DNA of 64,000 nt from Heloderma charlesbogerti. Its lineage: Eukaryota > Chordata > Lepidosauria > Squamata > Helodermatidae. The notes beneath the pieces were generated by a model, which was not told where the DNA came from, made no database searches, and saw only the letters and a list, made by a program, of their open reading frames with translations. Shown in pieces: positions 43,772 to 54,210 of the stretch (position 1 is its first letter; every line of letters starts with the position of its first letter). The stretch covers positions 434,001-498,000 of the forward strand of contig JANEZZ010000978.1 in NCBI GenBank assembly GCA_026122225.1, read 5' to 3'. A program made the translations under genes and the position numbers.

Positions 43772-45755
43772 ACGTTGCACGGGGAGGTGGGGCTACCAGG
43801 CTGCCTGAGGGGTGTGCGTGCGTGCGCGCGTGCATGCACCTGCTTGTGCACATGTGCATATTAAACCCTGAGCTGGGAGAGTTTGGAACCACAGAGCTTC
43901 CCCCCTCCACCAGGGCATTAGGGAAACATCACATATAAGCTGTAGATCAGTCTAAAATGGGAATGTGAATCCTGCATTGGCTAGAATGGAGATTTCATTT
44001 CTCTTCCCACATGAATAATAATTACACACAGCACAAATATTAGGAGGGGAACTCAAATGTGCTTTATTTATTTATGTTTATATTCTGCTTTGATATCCTT
44101 CCACCTTTGTTGTTGTTGTTATTAGAATTTCTTACTTGCTTTTCTCCTAAAAAAGGCTGAAGGCAACTCACAGCAAAATTATTAAAACATACAAAATATA
44201 AAATAGCCAAAAACAATTAGTATTAAAATACCAAAACATAATAAAACTGAAACTTCAGTGCAGACCAAAGCCAAAGCAATTGATGCATAACAAGCCCATC
44301 TCTACCTTCAAACGCCTGGGCGTGCAGGAAAGCCTTGACCGGGCACCAGAAGGATGTTGGCACCAGGTGGACCTCATGGCTTACATGTAAAATCAAAACG
44401 CAGTAATGAAACCACAACATAGCAATGTCGAACCCTACCAACTCACTGGGATCCCTCCCACAGGGCCGTTGTTGGCGGAGGGCCTGGGCTGGTGGAGTGG
44501 GGGATGGTGCAGCTGGAGCAGGCCCTGAGGCCCGCCTCACTTGCCTCCTTCCCGCAGGCAGGAAGAGGCAACTGCTGTTGCTTAACTTGCCCCCAGCCTG
44601 CAGGCAGCTCCTGGGCAAGCAGAGCAGGGCTTTCCAGGGCTGCCGATCCAGGGGCCCCAGCGCCCGCCCCCTGCCAGGCGTCCTTGCCACTGTGCAGCTC
44701 CCTTCCCTCTGAGGGCGGCTCCCTGTGGCTGGCGCACTCTGCAAGTTCCAAGCCTCCTTTGCCTGCCTAGCAGAGTCTTCCCCTCCCTCCCTCCCTCCCT
44801 CCCCAGCCATTCTTCCCATGCCTCAGCCTCCTGTTCCCGCAGGCGGGGAAGGAGGAAGTGTTGCCGGGCACATGCGTGCGCCCTTGATAAGCAAGCCCAG
44901 CGCCTTGACGGTTGATCTTGTCTGGCAGTTGGGAGCCATTTCCAGTAATGAAATGCATTTATAACTGTCCACCCAGGAGCTGCTGTGGAAGGGCTGCGCT
45001 GGCCCTTTCCCGGCTGCTTCTTGCTTGCAAGTAAGTGCCTGCTTGAAAGAGACACAGCCCTCTTCAGACTGAGAATGTCTTTGGTGAGTCAGCAGGACTG
45101 GAAGGGAGAAGCCTAGGCACCAGGGAGTGGAGGAAGGCCCACGGGCACCTCCTGTTTAAACATCTGCTGAGCCTGTTTCCAAGTTTTTATCACAAAGGGG
45201 GGAACCAGCTGCTGCCAGCTGCTCCTTGCCCAACATGAGCCGCTGTGCCCGGCATTGCTGATTCACCATGCCCCTGTCCCCTTCCATTCGTGAATTCCCC
45301 TAAGAGAGTTCCTTCATACCAGGGTTCCAGTTATGCATTCTTAAGTGCTGATGAGCATTTGCAAAACCAAGGACTCCTGAAAAAAAGTGGTCATTGCAAC
45401 GACCGCCCAAGTGGATGCATTTTCAGGGTTCAGATGCTTCAGTGGCTGATGCTTATGATTGCTGCGAACCTTGTTGATGTGTGAAATGCATCACGGTCTT
45501 TCTCTCCTTCATCTTCATGACCACCCTGTGAAGGAGGCCATTAGTCCTATTTCACAGAGAGGGTACTGAGGATGAGAGAGAGAGAGAGAGGGAGAGCCAA
45601 CAATATAGCAGTTCATGAACCAAATCCAGCTTCCACAAACTCAAGCCTCCCCACCCCCCAGGGCCTCACTCAGTGGCCACATCCCTCCCGCTCGCCGGCT
45701 GCTCTTTTGCTTCATGCGGTTGCCAAATCTTTCTCTCTTGTCCTTTCCTCTCCAG
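43766..45755 (+). other. GFRA2: GFRA2 intron 2 (GC-AG)
   Basis: 1,990 bp, from GCAAGC to the acceptor TCCTTTCCTCTCCAG. It contains an inverted L2-group 3' fragment (44055-44395), a (CCCT)n tract at about 44784-44805 and a GA tract at about 45573-45595. A decayed MIR-like tail is possible near 45490-45560. Confidence 0.88.
44055..44395 (-). mobile_element. L2-group LINE 3' fragment
   Basis: The minus strand carries an AT-rich 3' UTR and the end of the ORF. CGCCTGGGCGTGCAGGAAAG and TGTTGGCACCAGGTGGACCTC parallel the inverted copy at 55620-55700, which has CCTGGGAAAAGAGATAGG and TGTTGGCGCCAGGCAGACCTC. TTTATTTATTTATG at its left edge is the reversed microsatellite tail. Confidence 0.75.
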
Positions 45756-45839
45756 GAGAAGAATTTTTTGAAGCTTCGCCCTATGAGCCGGTTACTTCTC
45801 GTCTCTCTGATATATTCAGACTCGCTTCGATTGTCTCAG
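45756..45839 (+). CDS. GFRA2: GFRA2 exon 3
   Basis: 84 nt, phase 1 at both ends. It completes Gly119 and codes for residues 120-146 plus the first base of codon 147: EEFFEASPYEPVTSRLSDIF followed by RLASIVS. This links domain 1 to domain 2, whose exon lies beyond the window. The donor CAG/GTAATA is at 45840. Lengths of 105 and 28 codons for exons 2 and 3 equal the segments missing in the human GFRA2 isoforms that skip exon 2, or exons 2 and 3, as I recall them. Confidence 0.95.
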
Positions 45840-47117
45840 GTAATAAAAATGAAGCAACCCTTTGTCATGCTGTGTGCTTTCTCCCTCCTGCGTCAAGTGA
45901 CTGTAGAACCCCAAGAGAATTAACAGCCTCGTTTTCATTCTCCTGGACATTTAATCTGGCAGTAGCTTAGAAGAGCTGGGGCTTGTGAATTGGGGCTGCC
46001 TTGATTTATCTAGTCCTTTGAATATGTTGCATGCCTGGGACGTCTTGGCAAAATGTTTTCCTGAGTCTATATCTGATGGACTAGTTCCAAAAGCCTTTCT
46101 TCTGGGAAGGGGAGCCAGAATGGTACTGGGTCTGTGTGTACTGTAACCAACAGCCCCCCCACCCCCGAAAGCTTCATTTGTTTTCCTGTATTACCTGTTG
46201 TGTCTCATTCCAGTGAAGTCTCTCCCACTGTTACTGTCCAGCCACTTGCTCCTCCTTGAACTGAACCCCATTTTGATTTGAAATGGCTGTTGGTGGAGAA
46301 CATTTGCTGGCAGAGATTGTTGATGCATGCATCGTGCATATGTATTCGCTTCCCTGGGAAAGAGGCAGATGTTTTTCTGCTTCCTTTGCAGAGATTGTGA
46401 GAATTTTGGAGAAATGTCTTAGTGTGCAGGGCTTGGCTTACCTTACTGAAACAAGCTGGATGGGTAGTGGTGGTGGTGGTGATGGTTTCCGCAACAACGG
46501 AAGGAGAAGCAAATGGAAGATTACCCAGATTTTTTCAAGGAATTGGCTTTGGTGTGCTTTGGTCTCCACAGGGCTCCACAAGTGAGTGAACCGCACCAGT
46601 ATAAGTCACTTCACAGAACATACTTCCAGGTAGGGTGGGGGGACTGGACTAAACGTCATTAGACTGGCGGGGGATGACCAACCAATCTGAGAGTCTCCCC
46701 CACCCCGTCCAGGCTCTCCTTTCTTCTTCCATTGATACTCCCGTAATGTGATGGATCGAAGCTTAGCACTAATTACTTCCTTACACCAATAAAGCAAACA
46801 GTAAGGAAACAGAGCTGCAGATCCTTTGTTACTCAATAAAATCCTGGGAGGTCTCCTCCCATGAAATGCTATTGCCAAAAATCAATCTCCTTCGCTTCCC
46901 CCCCCCCTTACTTCTTTTCAACAAAGCAAACAGTAAAGACAGGCAGCATGGATATTTACGGAACAAGCCTCATTGACCACAATGGGAGTTACTTCTGAGG
47001 AGACACCTGCTTCCCCAAGCTATGCCTGATTCCGCCAATTTCTTTTTTTTTACTTCCCCTCTCAAAGTGCTATCTCGCTTTGTCACTAGCGTGCATTTGT
47101 CCAGCAAGATACATCCC

Positions 47118-47391
47118 CTATCTTGCTATGCCGTTATCACACAATTGCGTAATTGTGTGATAGAAGCATAGTGAGATGGAAGAAATCACCCATCCTGAAA
47201 GGAAGTACTTAAACAAATCACACCTACAAAGGGGGTTTGAATGTCAGTGTGTCACTATCATGTATTTGTCCAGCAATAACTATACCCCCCTTCTCACTAT
47301 CACTCATTTGCCAGCTATTCCTATACCCCCTATCTCACTATTGTACAATAGTGCGATCGAGAGATGGTGGTATAGGTACTGCTGGACAAAT
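47118..47391. repeat. Cluster of nested fold-back hairpins
   Basis: Two inverted-repeat modules. The first centres on TATCACACAATT-GCGT-AATTGTGTGATA (47135-47162, perfect 12-bp arms) with an imperfect outer stem CTATCTTGCTATGC / GCATAGTGAGATGG. The second has perfect 12-bp outer arms ATTTGTCCAGCA (47264-47275) and TGCTGGACAAAT (47380-47391) around an 18-bp perfect palindrome CACTATTGTACAATAGTG (47336-47353). ATTTGTCCAGCA also occurs at about 47095. Probably a decayed fold-back MITE. Confidence 0.8.
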
Positions 47392-47995
47392 GTGCAATAG
47401 TGAGAGTGAGATGGAGTGCAGGTATTGTGGACCAAAGTGGTATTTTGCTTTAATGCTCTACTTTTTAAAAAAAGTTATAGGCTGCCCGGAGTACACCTAT
47501 ACTTTTGGGGGGGTAGCCACCAGAATTTAGTGGTAGGCAAGGTGACGTAAATGCCATCAGAACTTTGTCAGCCCGCTGTGAAATGGCAGAAGCATCAGGG
47601 AAACAGAGGTGGGGAAGACACTGGGGAAGCACCCCTTGACCGGGGTCAGTGAGGTTATGGCCAGGTGAAAGACACACCCCTGGACAGGGCTGTCAGGAAA
47701 ACAGTTGGACGAACAGTGGTCTCAGAAGAACTGTTTTTCCTGTGATAAGCTCCAGGGTGGCAGAGGGATGGCCATGACCTCGTGTATCCCTAATGACCTC
47801 CACACGCACCCAACTCAGAGCAGATTGCTCGTGGAGACCCCCCCGAGGTGTGTGCCTGTGCTCCTTTTTCTACGTATGTCTCATCATCCTGTGCTTCTGC
47901 AGGCTCCCCGGCTGCTTGTGCTTTCTGGAAAGCCCCCTTGAGAGCTTAACCAGGACTTCCTCCCTTGGGGCCCTCCAGTGCTGCTGCCACGTAAC

Positions 47996-48474
47996 GCACT
48001 TTAAGAAGGATGCAGACAAGCTGGAGAGGGTTCAGAGGAGGTCAACAAAGATGATCAGAGGACTGGAAACAAAGCCCTATGAGGAGAGACTGAAAGAACT
48101 GGGCATGTTTAGCCTTGACAAGAGAAGACTGAGGGGAGATAGGGTAGCACTCTTCAAGTACTTGAAAGGTTGTCCCAGAGAAGAAGGCCAGGATCTTTTC
48201 TTGATCATCCCAGAGGGCAGGACACGGAAGAATGGGCTCAAGTGGCAGGAAGCCAGATTCTGGCTGAACATCAACGTCCTGACTGTTAGAGCAATACGAC
48301 AATGGAACCCATGACCTGGGGAGGTGGTGGGCTCTCCCACGCTGGAGGCATTCAAGATGAGCCTGGACAGCCATCTGTCAGGGATGCTCTGACTTGGATT
48401 CCTGCATTGAGCAGGGGGTTGACTTGATGGTCTTATAGGCCCCTTCCAAACCTACTATTCTATGATTCTGTGAT
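47996..48474 (+). mobile_element. CR1 LINE 3' fragment
   Basis: Last about 480 bp of CR1: [33 protein letters not shown] and FSLDKRRLRGDRVALFK in one frame, then the 3' UTR and the ATTCTATGATTCTGTG tail. Its tail abuts the inverted old CR1 that follows, so two CR1 3' ends meet tail to tail. Confidence 0.93.
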
Positions 48475-48735
48475 CTAGTCCAGTTTGTTCCATGAAGGAT
48501 CTGCAATGCAGAATATAACTATAGCATCCCTGACAGATGGCTGTCCAGCCTCTGCTTAAATGTAGTGAAGGAGAGGCCAACACCTCTCAAGGCAATCTGT
48601 TGCACGGTTGAACAGCCTTCATTGTTAGGCAATGTCTCCTAACGTTTAGCCAGAATCTGCTTCCCTGCAATTTCCACCCATTGGTTCTAGGGCTGCCTTT
48701 ACACTGAAGAAACCCCCTGCAGTCCTCCTGTTGTG

Positions 48736-49040
48736 GAGCCTTTCCGCATTTACCCGGGGCTCTCAGTCGGCAACCATGTGATTGCTGAGAGGGGAAGTTT
48801 TTAATTTTCAGGATTCCATAGAGATCAATGAAACAGCACCATCTAGTTGCTGTTCTAATGGCATAACAAGCTGAATTAAATAAATAGTTCATTATTTCCA
48901 GATCTTGTTGAGATGGCATAACCAGGAAATACCTCTGGATGTGCCCTGGAGGTTGACGGCATCATGAAGAGGACTCACAGACTTCCGTGAGTCACAATCT
49001 CAATGGCAGGATGAAAGGTCCGTGTGAAGAAGCCCTAACC
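48736..49040 (-). mobile_element. Family C-related MITE inside the old CR1
   Basis: About 305 bp that interrupts the CR1 3' UTR region. Its right end, CAATGGCAGGATGAAAGGTC then CGTGTGAAGAAGCCC, matches the GGATAAAAG...GTGAAGAAAGCC end of 37222-37606. The left end is GCCTTTCCGCATTTACCCGG. The middle is not alignable by eye. Confidence 0.6.
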
Positions 49041-49951
49041 CTTCCCCCTGGAGCAACAGAGGTCAAGTCTGCATCTCTGTCTTCTGCATCGTATTTGCTA
49101 TCATGTCTCCCCTTAATCTTCTCTTCCGCAGGCTAAACATACCCAGCTCTTTCAACCGTTCCTCTTAGGAAATGTTTTCCAGACCCCTCACCATCCTGGT
49201 TGCTTCTGCTGGACATGCTCCATTTTGTCGGTGTCCTTTTTAAAATGTGCTCAGAACTGGACACAGTACTCCGAATGTGGCCTGACCAGCATAAGTATCA
49301 CTTCTCGTGACCTGGATGCTATGCTTCTGTTAATGCAGTGTAAGACTGCATTCACTTTTTAGCAGCTGCATAGCACTGCTGGCTCATGTTCAGCTCATGA
49401 TGAACTAAAACATCTAGATTCTTACACATGTACTGCTGCCAAGCCAAGGCTCCCCTTCCTGTGCTTTGCCTTTGGTTCTTTGAACCTCAATGCAGGGCTT
49501 TATCACTGTTGAATTTCATCTAGTAGGTTCAGTCCATTATTCCAACTGGTCAACGTTGTTTTGGAACTTGATTCTGTCTTCTGTGGTGTCACCTTCCCCT
49601 CCCAGTTTTATGTCATCTGAAAATTTGATAAGCATCCCCTCTACTCCTTAGTCCAAGTCACTTCTAAAAATGTTAAACAGCACAGGGCCTAGAACAGAGC
49701 CCTGTGGCTCTCCACTCGAGACACAGTGCCAGGTGGACACAGAGCCATTTATGAGCACTTGTTGGATATGGTTGTTCCACCAGCTGTTGATCCACCTAAA
49801 CGTTGTAGTGTCCAACTCACATTTTACCATCTTGTCAACAGGGATATCATGAAAGACTTTATCAAATGCTTTGCTGAAATCAAGATATACTATGTACTGG
49901 TATACTGTATACTATGTACTGGTATATGGGTATACTATGTAGAGATATACT

Positions 49952-51512
49952 GGTCAAGGAACACCTAACGACTTTGAATGAGTTCAAATCTCCAGGGCCA
50001 GATGAACTGCATCCTAGAGTAATAAAGGAACTGGCAGAAGAACTCTCAGAACCGCTGTCTATTCTCTTTGAGAAATCGTGGAGGACGGGGGAAGTGCCAG
50101 ATGACTGGAGGAGGGCTAATGTTGTCCCTATCTTCAAAAAGGGTAAAAAGGAGGAACCTGGGAACTACAGACCAGTCAGTCTGACATCAATCCCTGGGAA
50201 AATTCTGGAGCAGATGATAAAGCAATCCATCTGTAAGCACCTTGAAAATAATGCAGTGATTACTCGAGGACAACATGGATTTGTCAAGAACAAATCCTGC
50301 CAGACAAATCTGATCTCATTTTTTGATAAAGTAACCTCCCTTGTAGACTGTGGGAATGCTGTAGACATCATATACCTCGACTTCAGCAAAGTGGGCTACA
50401 TGAAACAATGTGGGCTACATTGAAACAAAGTGGGCTACATGAAACAATGATCTGGTGGATCCACAGTTGGCTGCAGAATCGGACTCAAAGAGTGCTTATC
50501 AATGGGACCTTCTCAAACTGGGGAGAGGTAACAAGTGGGCTACCGCAGGGCTCAGTCCTGGGCCCAGTGCTTTTCCACATTTGTATTAATGACTTGGAGG
50601 AGGAGATGCAGGGAATGCTGATCAAATTTGCAGATGACACAAAATTGGGCAGGATAGCTAATACTTTGGAAGACAGAAACACAATTCAAAGTGATCTGGA
50701 TAGACTGGAGCGCTGGGCAGAAAACAACAGAATGACATTTAATAGGGATAAATGCCAAGCTCTGCACCTATGAAAAAAACCAAATGCAAAGTTACAAGAT
50801 GGGGGATATATGGCTCAACAACACTACAAGCGAGAAAGATCTTGGAATTGTTGTCGATCACAAGATGAATATGAGCCAACAATGTGATGTGGCTACAAAA
50901 AAGGCCAATGCTATTTTGGGCTGCATTAATAGAAGTATCGCTTCCAAATCCCGGGAAGTACTAGTTCCCCTCTACTCAGCACGGGTTAGGCCTCATCTGG
51001 AGTACTGTGTCCAGTTCTGGGCACCACACTTTAAGAAGGATGCAGACAAACTGGAGAGGGTTCAGAGGAGGGCAACAAAGATGATCAGGGGACTGGAAAC
51101 AAAGCCCTATGAAGAGAGACTGAAAGAGCTGGGCATGTTTAGCCTTGAGAAGAGAAGACTGAGGGGAGATATGATAGCACTCTTCAAGTACTTGAAAGGT
51201 TGTCACAGAGAAGAAGGCCAGGATCTCTTCTCGATCGTCCCAGAGTGCAGGACATGGAATAACGGGCTCAAGTGACAGGAAGCCAGATTCCGGCTGAACA
51301 TCAGGAGAAACTTCCTGACTGTCAGAGCAATACGACAATGGAAACATTTACCTAGGGAGATGATGGGTTCTCCCACACTGGAGGCGTTCAAGACGAGGTT
51401 GGACAGCCATCTGGCAGGGATGCTCTGACTTGGATTCCTGCATTGAGCAGGGGGTTGGACACGATGGCCTTGTAGGTCCCTTCCAACCCTAGAATCTATG
51501 ATTCTATGATGT
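49952..51512 (+). mobile_element. Young CR1 inserted into the old CR1
   Basis: 5'-truncated CR1 of about 1.56 kb, very close to the copy at 13.35-16.01 kb (from its position 14437 on). RT blocks [28 protein letters not shown] and the catalytic KFADDTKLGR are visible. The ORF is broken by a 49-bp deletion replaced by a 20-bp triplicate (50391-50449) and by later stops (for example at about 50771 and 51273). The 3' tail runs into the target sequence at ATGATGTCCATGG. Confidence 0.92.
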
Positions 51513-52170
51513 CCATGGCATTCCCATGAGCTACCAAAATAGCATCTATCAAAAAAGGAGTTTGTCTTAATAATCTGATCACAATTTTGTCCAGTGGTGA
51601 CATTAGGCTGACCTTATTGTTGTTCCCTGGATCCATCTTTTCCCACTTTTTTGAAGACCGGAAATGGGAAAAGGTCACCCCTGTCTTCCATCACCTCATC
51701 CATTCTCCATGAATTCTCAAAGTTTAGAGTTATTGGCTCTGAAATAAAGTTCACAAGTGCCTTTAGCACTCTACGATGTAATTCATCTCGTTTAAATTAG
51801 TTAGATGTTCTTTAACCATCTCCTTAGCTATCCTAGGTTGTCTCTTCTTGTATTATTTGTTCTAATTTTCATAGGTTGAACACAATCCCAGTTGTGGAAG
51901 AAGATTGTGGCAAAATAGGAGTTGAGTAATTCCTCCTTCTCTCTGTCACCCGGTAACATTTCACCATCTTCCCAAGCAGCAGAACTACCCTTGTTGTTTT
52001 TCTTGTTCTGAACAGAGCTAAAGAAGCCCTTTCTGTTCTTTTTAGCATCCCCCATAAGCCTTAGCCAATTCTGGGTCTTAGCATTCCTGATACCATCCTT
52101 ACAGGTTTGTGCTACTCTATTGTACTCATCCTTGGTTAGATGTTTCTCTTTCCCTCTCCTATACATGTTA

Positions 52171-53764
52171 GGCTCCCTTCACACCTGGCATTTTATCCCA
52201 CTACAAACCGGTCCTTTGATTCCAGATCCTTTCCAGGATTTACACTGGCCCTGTGTACAGGGATCTCTCATAGCCCCCTCCACATCATATCTTTTCATGG
52301 CTGGGCCAAGCTGCATGGGACAATCAGGAGAGAAGGGGGCTGCTGGCTCCATGCCGCCTCCCCTCCCCTGATCATTGGTTCCTGTAACATGATTGATGTC
52401 TCTGCCCGTCCCTCCAGTTTTCCACAGGAGGAGGGAAGTCAGAAGCCCTTCTAGTGACTGGGATAGCAGGCTATGGGAGCTCGTCCCCCCTTCCTCCGAG
52501 TCTTCTCGGTGGCTTACCCTGAGGTTGCTGGTGCTGCTAGTCCTTCTCTGCTAAATATGTCAGTGTGTGATGGAATTAAATGCAGCACATTGCTTGCGCT
52601 ACTGAGTTGGAAGGGTATACCGATTTCCGGGTTCCCAGCTTCAGAAGTAAGGAATCCACAAACGGACTTGTATACAGTCAGTGCACCAAGCCATCCCTAG
52701 CAGCCCCACCGCCCTCGGCGACCGCTTCACGGGGGACACCTTCTTCATTAGACCCGGCTTGCTTCCCGCCCCCCATGCTGTTGTTGCCCTTCCCCCTTAT
52801 TCTGTCTTCCCACCGACCCTGCAAGGTGGGCTAGGAGAAGAGATCGTGGCCGGCTAGGTGGGAGGGAGGACTATGGGAAACCACCTCAGCATTACTGCCT
52901 TATCCAAAACAACTTCACACCCCAGAAGGAAACTATTAAAAATGACCATTCCAAGCTCTGCGTGATGAATTTATTCTGGGGAGGAGAAAAGGCACCTTTA
53001 ATACCCATTGAATCCTAACTGTCAAGCCTTCCTCCCGCGTGGCTGAGAAGGGAGTCTCCCCCATCCCCCTGGGAGGAAAAAAGCCCATTGCACTGGCGAG
53101 CGAAAGAGAGAACAGGCAGTCAGGGGCTCCGGAGGATGGCCTTCCCCTCATGAAAAGTCCCATGAAGTCGGGGGGGGGGGTGTTCCAAGCACATGCCTGA
53201 AGGGGATGGGAGGCCTCAAGACTGCTACTCTAAGTAGACTTACAGTGCGCTCCTATGCACGCCTACTCAGAAGCAAGCCACACAGATTTCAATGGCAATT
53301 GCTCCCAGGAAAGGAAAGCCTTACAGCCAATGAGTTTACTCAGAAGTAAGCATTGCTGTGCTCGGGGGGACCTCAGGGAAGCATTTGGGATGGTTAACCA
53401 CTTTACAGTTCAAGGGGATCTCGGAGCCCGTAGTGAAATGGGGGAGATGCAGAAAGCAGTCAGTGGCCTGCCCTCACCCTCCCACCGATTTGTTGTCATG
53501 ACAATGTTATTCAACACTGCACACCAACACCCCCCAGCACAAAGCGGGACAAAGCGCTAAAGGGGAAATACACAGGGGGCAAATGACAATTTCAATCGCA
53601 AGCACAGAAAATGCCAGGTTTTCCCTGTCCTCAGATAACACGGGAAGAGGCAGGCGAAGTTGTGAGATAGCAGCAGGAGAGCAGCGTTGCCGTTTAAAGC
53701 TCCCGTGAAAACAAGTGATTAAAGAAGAACGCTCCTGCTAAAAAACCAAGGTGTGAAGAGAGCC
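52171..53764. mobile_element. 1.6-kb non-autonomous DNA transposon inside the old CR1
   Basis: Bounded by inverted repeats GGCTCCCTTCACACC (52171-52185) and GGCTCTCTTCACACC (reverse complement of 53750-53764). CR1 sequence is collinear on both sides, which fixes the boundaries well. Flanks end in TGTTA on the left and start TGTGTTA on the right, an imperfect duplication. No transposase-like ORF. The TTCACAC end plus the nearby TTTTATCC block links it to family C. It carries an AGTAAGC-type dispersed repeat at about 53222-53352. Confidence 0.8.
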
Positions 53765-54210
53765 TGTGTTATGGCTCAGCTCATCTGAGACTTCCCTGTG
53801 AAGCTACACTGGCTTCTTTAGATTTCCCATTTCCCCTTCTCATTAGAATAGTTTGTGACTGAACCTTCAGTGTTTCGCTTTTCAGAATCTCCCATCCCTT
53901 TTGCACGCTTTTCTCCTGCAGAATTCCAGCCATAGGGTTAAGATAGGGAACTTTTCTCTGAGCTCTTTGAAATTGGCTTTACTGAAGGTACGTCTGACTA
54001 TGCTCAGTTTTCACTTCCCTTGCTATCATGAATTCCAAGGTGACATGCTCACTTTCCCCCAAGGTTTTTTTTTTATCAACTAGTTCTTCTCTGTTGATCA
54101 GGATTAAGTCAAGGATAGCTGATCCCCTTGTTCTGTGCTTCCTTTGGTGCAAAATAGGGAGAAGGCTGTTCAGAATTCATCGGTCTCTTGACAGGGCTCT
54201 CCCTCCCTTA

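Larger units (their letters stand above)
48475..54210 (-). mobile_element. Old CR1 LINE, split by three later insertions
   Basis: One minus-strand CR1 copy can be followed in four pieces: 48475-48735 (3' end), 49041-49940, 51512-52169 and 53765-54210. The pieces are collinear with the CR1 at 13.35-16.01 kb. Translated remnants include [17 protein letters not shown] and [16 protein letters not shown] (minus, 49.65-49.83 kb), the FKK-type region (51.5-51.68 kb), KDGIRNAKTQNWLRL (51.83-52.17 kb) and the RIKSRIADPLV antisense match near 54.12 kb. It is much more diverged than the inserted CR1, so it was resident first. Confidence 0.85.

Noticed and set aside
43766..43938. Read-through of exon 2 to the stop at 43938 as a short secreted form
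   Set aside because: The frame continues past the donor, but the residues after the donor resemble no family sequence and the conserved continuation is at 45756. It could exist as an intron-retained transcript but nothing supports it.
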